In this document: piece by piece, positions 6,206 through 8,117 of the stretch | Position numbering within the stretch: the first letter of the stretch is position 1 | Layout of the letters: every line of letters begins with the position of its first letter | From: CAVZKK01 sp964573475 | GTDB lineage: Archaea; Thermoproteota; Bathyarchaeia; Bathyarchaeales; Bathycorpusculaceae | Length of the DNA stretch: 8,117 nucleotides | NCBI GenBank assembly: GCA_964573475.1 | Contig: CAZNJT010000068.1 | Coordinates: forward strand, 1-8,117 | Direction of reading: 5' to 3' | The notes under the pieces: generated by a model | Told to the model about the DNA's origin: nothing | Databases searched by the model: none | The model's input: the letters and a program-made list of their open reading frames with translations, nothing else | Program-made: the position numbers and the translations under genes

Positions 6206-7033
6206 ATGGGAATCATTTACGCTTGTATTGCGCCGCATGGTTCTGAGGCTATTCCTGAACTCGCTGGAGATAAGCTCAATGCTTTTGGTGAAACGAGGAG
6301 GGGCATGGAATATTTGGCCAAACAGATGAAGAGACATTGTCCACACACGATTGTAATTGCGACTCCCCACGGCTTAAGACTCGACCACACTATAGGTGTG
6401 GTTACGACGGAATACTCCGAAGGGAGTCTTAAAGAGAAAGACAAGGTAATCAAAGCTCGTTTCAAGTGTGACCGCCAGCTTGCATGGAAGATTCTTCAAG
6501 AGGCTAGAAAAGCGTGGCTGCCGACTGTGGGAGCCAATTATGGCACGAATAAAGGGTTCGCTTCTTGCATGCAGATGGATTGGGGCACGCTGATTCCGCT
6601 GTGGTTTTTTGGAGCGCAAGAGAGGAATAAGCCCAAAATAGTCATTGTGACACCTTCAAGAGAAATCCCGCTGACACAATTGGTCGACTTCGGCAAGACT
6701 ATCGCTGAAGTTGCAGAATCATCTCAAAGAAAAGTTGCCTTCGTCGCCAGCGCAGACCAAGGACATGCTCATGACAAAAAGGGACCGTATGGTTTTCACC
6801 CAGCGTCCAAAAAGTATGATGAAATGGTCATAAAAGCTGTAAAAGAAGACAGCTTAGAACAGCTTCTCACGTTGGACCCGCAGTTTGTGGAAGACGCGAA
6901 ACCTGACAGTCTTTGGCAAATGGCTATTCTTGCTGGTGCCTTGGAGAGAGTCAGGATGAAGGCAAGGTTTGTATCTTATCAGGCACCTACCTATTTTGGA
7001 CTGTTGTGCGCGAGTTTCGAAAGGCAACCGTGA
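6206..7033 (+). CDS. Class III extradiol dioxygenase-like protein (LigB fold)
   Basis: The 275-residue protein follows the LigB subunit pattern of class III extradiol ring-cleavage dioxygenases, non-haem iron enzymes that open catechol-type rings. The two His ligands appear in I-A-P-H-G (H11) and A-T-P-H-G (H55). D-W-G-T-L-I-P-L (125-132) is the usual central motif, S-A-D-Q-G-H-A-H (182-189) supplies the candidate catalytic His, and the C-terminal helix D-S-L-W-Q-M-A-I-L-A-G-A-L (234-246) is where the carboxylate ligand normally sits. That ligand is usually Glu three residues before Trp; here it would be D234. The protein ends with A-P-T-Y-F-G, also family-typical. ATG 6206 is preferred; TTG 6200 would add two residues. 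No aromatic catabolism genes surround it, so the substrate is open, and a relation to MEMO-type proteins of the same fold is possible. A broken nucleotidyltransferase tail follows the stop immediately. Confidence 0.85.
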   Translation: MGIIYACIAPHGSEAIPELAGDKLNAFGETRRGMEYLAKQMKRHCPHTIVIATPHGLRLDHTIGVVTTEYSEGSLKEKDKVIKARFKCDRQLAWKILQEARKAWLPTVGANYGTNKGFASCMQMDWGTLIPLWFFGAQERNKPKIVIVTPSREIPLTQLVDFGKTIAEVAESSQRKVAFVASADQGHAHDKKGPYGFHPASKKYDEMVIKAVKEDSLEQLLTLDPQFVEDAKPDSLWQMAILAGALERVRMKARFVSYQAPTYFGLLCASFERQP

Positions 7034-7035
7034 GT

Positions 7036-7094
7036 GTTGGTACAACAGAGCTTATATCGAATATTATGTTGAGAAAGTGCTTCATCAAACCTAG
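7036..7094 (+). pseudogene. Decayed copy of the nucleotidyltransferase 3' end
   Basis: Bases 7041-7099 repeat 6051-6110 of the nucleotidyltransferase gene at 48 of 60 positions, with the same TAG stop (7092-7094 against 6103-6105). One missing base after the serine codon (near 7059) breaks the frame. On either side of it the copy reads T-T-E-L-I-S and then Y-Y-V-E-K-V-L-H-Q-T-stop, against T-S-E-L-I-S-K-Y-Y-V-E-K-V-L-R-Q-A-stop. Several differences are silent (gtc/gtt, gaa/gag, ctc/ctt), which suggests the copy evolved as coding DNA before it was cut off. It begins within a few bases of the LigB-type stop codon, so everything upstream of the last 18 or so codons of that paralogue is gone. Confidence 0.75.
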
Positions 7095-7144
7095 TGTCTA
7101 TAATACTGAAAAAAGAGAAGTTTTGGGTTAGTTTGGGTGTGAGC

Positions 7145-7462
7145 CTATTTGGTTTGTCGTAGAATTTTGAGTATTTCTTCTTTGTTTATTACTATTTTGA
7201 TCTCGACTGTTTCAGTTGCTGCCACTGCCTGAGCCTCTGGTTCCATCCTGAGTTTTTGGAAGGCTTCTAGGCTGGGAGCTTCAAATACTAGGAAGTTGAG
7301 GTGTTCGTTTGGCACTGACCAGGCTCCGACCATTTTGACTTTGTATTTCTTTGACCATGCATCCAATTTGTTAAAGTATGCTAGGTTTGCTTTTCTCTTT
7401 TTTTCATTGTTCATGGGGCAGTTTTCTGGAGTGTGACTTGAAATTAATAAAAATGTTGGCAT
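7145..7462 (-). CDS. Small protein, probable ferredoxin-like (dimeric alpha/beta barrel) fold
   Basis: The 105-residue protein opens with M-P-T-F-L-L-I-S-S-H-T-P-E-N-C-P, a start style seen in small archaeal and bacterial proteins of the DUF3303/GYD-like type. The predicted order is strand (3-8), helix with an N-E-K-K-R-K run (19-24), strand K-V-K-M-V-G-A-W (41-48), strand L-N-F-L-V-F-E-A (55-62), helix S-L-E-A-F-Q-K-L (64-71), strand V-E-I-K-I-V (86-91) and a final helix. This beta-alpha-beta-beta-alpha-beta plan suggests a dimeric ferredoxin-like barrel, but no catalytic residue can be named; H10 and C15 are the obvious polar candidates. ATG 7462 is preferred over the 10-residue-longer form starting at 7492 because the protein core begins there and GAGAGTG lies about seven bases upstream. 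The family assignment is from recall. Confidence 0.72.
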   Translation of the reverse strand: MPTFLLISSHTPENCPMNNEKKRKANLAYFNKLDAWSKKYKVKMVGAWSVPNEHLNFLVFEAPSLEAFQKLRMEPEAQAVAATETVEIKIVINKEEILKILRQTK

Positions 7463-7500
7463 TGCATTACACTCTCGGGATTGCTTTTTCAATGAGATTA

Positions 7501-7508
7501 GATAAAAG
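7501..7508 (-). promoter_or_regulatory. Probable TATA element for the 105-residue protein gene
   Basis: CTTTTATC on the minus strand is centred near 7505. A start site about 26 bases on would fall near 7479 and leave a 17-base leader with the GAGAGTG site before ATG 7462. It would also exclude the start at 7492, which would lie upstream of the transcript. Confidence 0.4.
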
Positions 7509-7560
7509 AGTTTCGATGCTTGGTAGAGAGGAGATTTCTGGTAATTCGAAATTTGACTTT

Positions 7561-7836
7561 TTATTCTTTCCTTTCGGCTTCTATGCCAAGTAAATGTTTA
7601 GCCACTACTACGTGCATATGACCGATTATGGCATTCAGACCAGCAAGAATTGCCAGCAGTAACCAAGACATTGGCTCTAAGCCAAGGGTGATGTTTGAGG
7701 CTTCGCCGATGACTCCTAATGCTGCGAATAGGAAGCTGAAATACTGGCAAACGCTACCGAACAGTGCGCATCTTCTAATTTCAGCTTTTATGTGTTCAGG
7801 GTTTTTGAAGGGTTGGTTTTCTAAACTGGTTGTCAT
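7561..7836 (-). CDS. Small two-helix membrane protein, unknown function
   Basis: I do not recognise this 91-residue protein. A polar N-terminal region (MTTSLENQPFKNPEHIKAE, ending in basic R21-R22) precedes a first membrane helix at about 23-44 (CALFGSVCQYFSFLFAALGV region). A short loop with E-A-S-N-I-T follows, then a second helix at about 56-79 (MSWLLLAILAGLNAIIGHMH region). The C-terminal tail is short and charged (AERKE). Both ends are probably cytoplasmic. ATG 7836 is chosen because GAGGCGATC, a near-perfect match to the archaeal ribosome-binding consensus, lies seven bases upstream; a longer form from 7884 would begin with a Lys/Arg-rich stretch encoded by low-complexity DNA and is rejected. 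The gene ends 98 bases before the next minus-strand gene, so the two could be co-transcribed, although a TATA element lies between them. Confidence 0.7.
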   Translation of the reverse strand: MTTSLENQPFKNPEHIKAEIRRCALFGSVCQYFSFLFAALGVIGEASNITLGLEPMSWLLLAILAGLNAIIGHMHVVVAKHLLGIEAERKE

Positions 7837-7843
7837 GATGGAT

Positions 7844-7852
7844 GATCGCCTC
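7844..7852 (-). promoter_or_regulatory. Strong ribosome binding site fixing the start at 7836
   Basis: GAGGCGATC on the minus strand differs by one base from the GAGGTGATC part of the archaeal consensus and is followed by a seven-base spacer and ATG 7836. It is the best Shine-Dalgarno match in the window. Confidence 0.65.
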
Positions 7853-7983
7853 TTTTTTTCTTTCTTACAATAGCATGGTTTCAAGTTGTATTAAAAATTT
7901 GAGAAAGAAGGTTTCGGAGTCGTTAACGGTTTGAAGTGTGGGATAGTTTCTGCTTGTGGATTTTGTTGTGAATAAGTTGGCTA

Positions 7984-8111
7984 GGCTTGATGGGTATGTG
8001 TGAGTTTGGGGATAAAACTTTACCCCAACCAACCAGCATACAGACATCATAGTAAGCTTGCAGTGTGCTGAGCCTTCCCCAAGCCAGAAAAGCTCAACGG
8101 AAAGGCTTCTC
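7984..8111. other. Intergenic segment with nested inverted repeats
   Basis: The last 280 bases hold no convincing gene, but several complementary segments nest in this part. GGCTTG (7984-7989) pairs with the CAAGCC that lies inside CCCCAAGCC downstream. GTATG (7994-7998) pairs with CATAC (8037-8041). TTGGGG (8006-8011) pairs with CCCCAA (8023-8028), with TAAA/TTTA stacking inside. A further pair, AGCCTTCC with GGAAAGGCT, spans about 8070-8109 and partly competes with the outer stem. This could be a small structured RNA or a transcript end, on either strand. I do not recognise it as tRNA, 5S rRNA, SRP RNA or RNase P RNA, and no energy calculation was done. Confidence 0.3.
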
Positions 8112-8117
8112 GTAGGT

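Noticed and set aside
6044..7099. Calling the LigB segment a mobile element on the strength of its flanking repeats
   Set aside because: No integrase or transposase is present, the repeats are only about 80% identical and one is frameshifted, and the repeated part is coding sequence at silent-site divergence. A paralogue remnant is at least as likely.
7867..8004. Possible decayed plus-strand gene ending in V-D-F-V-V-N-K-L-A-R-L-D-G-Y-V
   Set aside because: The end looks protein-like, but two in-frame stops interrupt the 40 or so codons before it and there is no start signal. This is too little to call a pseudogene.
7865..8117. Minus-strand frame open to the right edge, about 84 codons
   Set aside because: The translation is rich in Ser and Thr without any recognisable fold, and its ATGs have no ribosome binding site. 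The nested inverted repeats explain the region at least as well.
1..8117. tRNA, rRNA, CRISPR array or phage/defence system
   Set aside because: No tRNA T-arm consensus, rRNA signature, regularly spaced identical repeats or recognisable defence enzymes were seen on either strand. The nucleotidyltransferase alone, without a HEPN or toxin partner, does not make a toxin-antitoxin call.

Overview
This window looks like a chromosomal segment of an archaeon, probably an uncultured, moderately AT-rich lineage. A Bathyarchaeia-like source is a guess from the gene repertoire, not something proven here. The support is archaeal: TATA elements about 26 bases ahead of short leaders, GGTGAT-type or GAGGCGATC ribosome binding sites, a glycine-rich DUF5518-type membrane protein, a stand-alone Lrp/AsnC effector domain, and a TldD/TldE pair with an ATGA overlap. 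No rRNA, tRNA, CRISPR array or transposase was seen.

Layout. Bases 1-835 (+) carry two membrane proteins: the end of a DUF5518-like protein and an MscL-type mechanosensitive channel with a charged, proline-rich N-terminal extension. Bases 905-4144 (-) carry tldD, tldE (pmbA) and a truncated GNAT-like reading frame. A decayed second copy of the tldE 3' end lies between tldE and the GNAT remnant. Bases 4312-4593 (-) encode a small two-helix membrane protein. Bases 4724-4858 (+) encode a 44-residue four-cysteine microprotein that a length-filtered gene search would miss. At 4898-5140 (-) and 5284-6105 (+) a stand-alone Lrp-type effector domain and a DUF4037-like nucleotidyltransferase diverge from a shared promoter region. 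Bases 6206-7033 (+) encode a class III extradiol dioxygenase-like (LigB fold) protein, followed directly by a decayed copy of the nucleotidyltransferase 3' end. Bases 7145-7462 and 7561-7836 (-) encode a small ferredoxin-like-fold candidate and a two-helix membrane protein. The final 280 bases hold no convincing gene but contain nested inverted repeats.

Functionally, only tldD/tldE form a clear unit: a heteromeric metallopeptidase whose HExxxH zinc site and distal Cys lie in TldD, while TldE lacks them. The remaining genes appear to be single transcription units with their own promoters. The most unusual feature is that two unrelated genes, tldE and the nucleotidyltransferase, each have a second, roughly 80% identical, frameshifted copy of their own 3' end close downstream. 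The best novel-gene candidate is the Cys4 microprotein.
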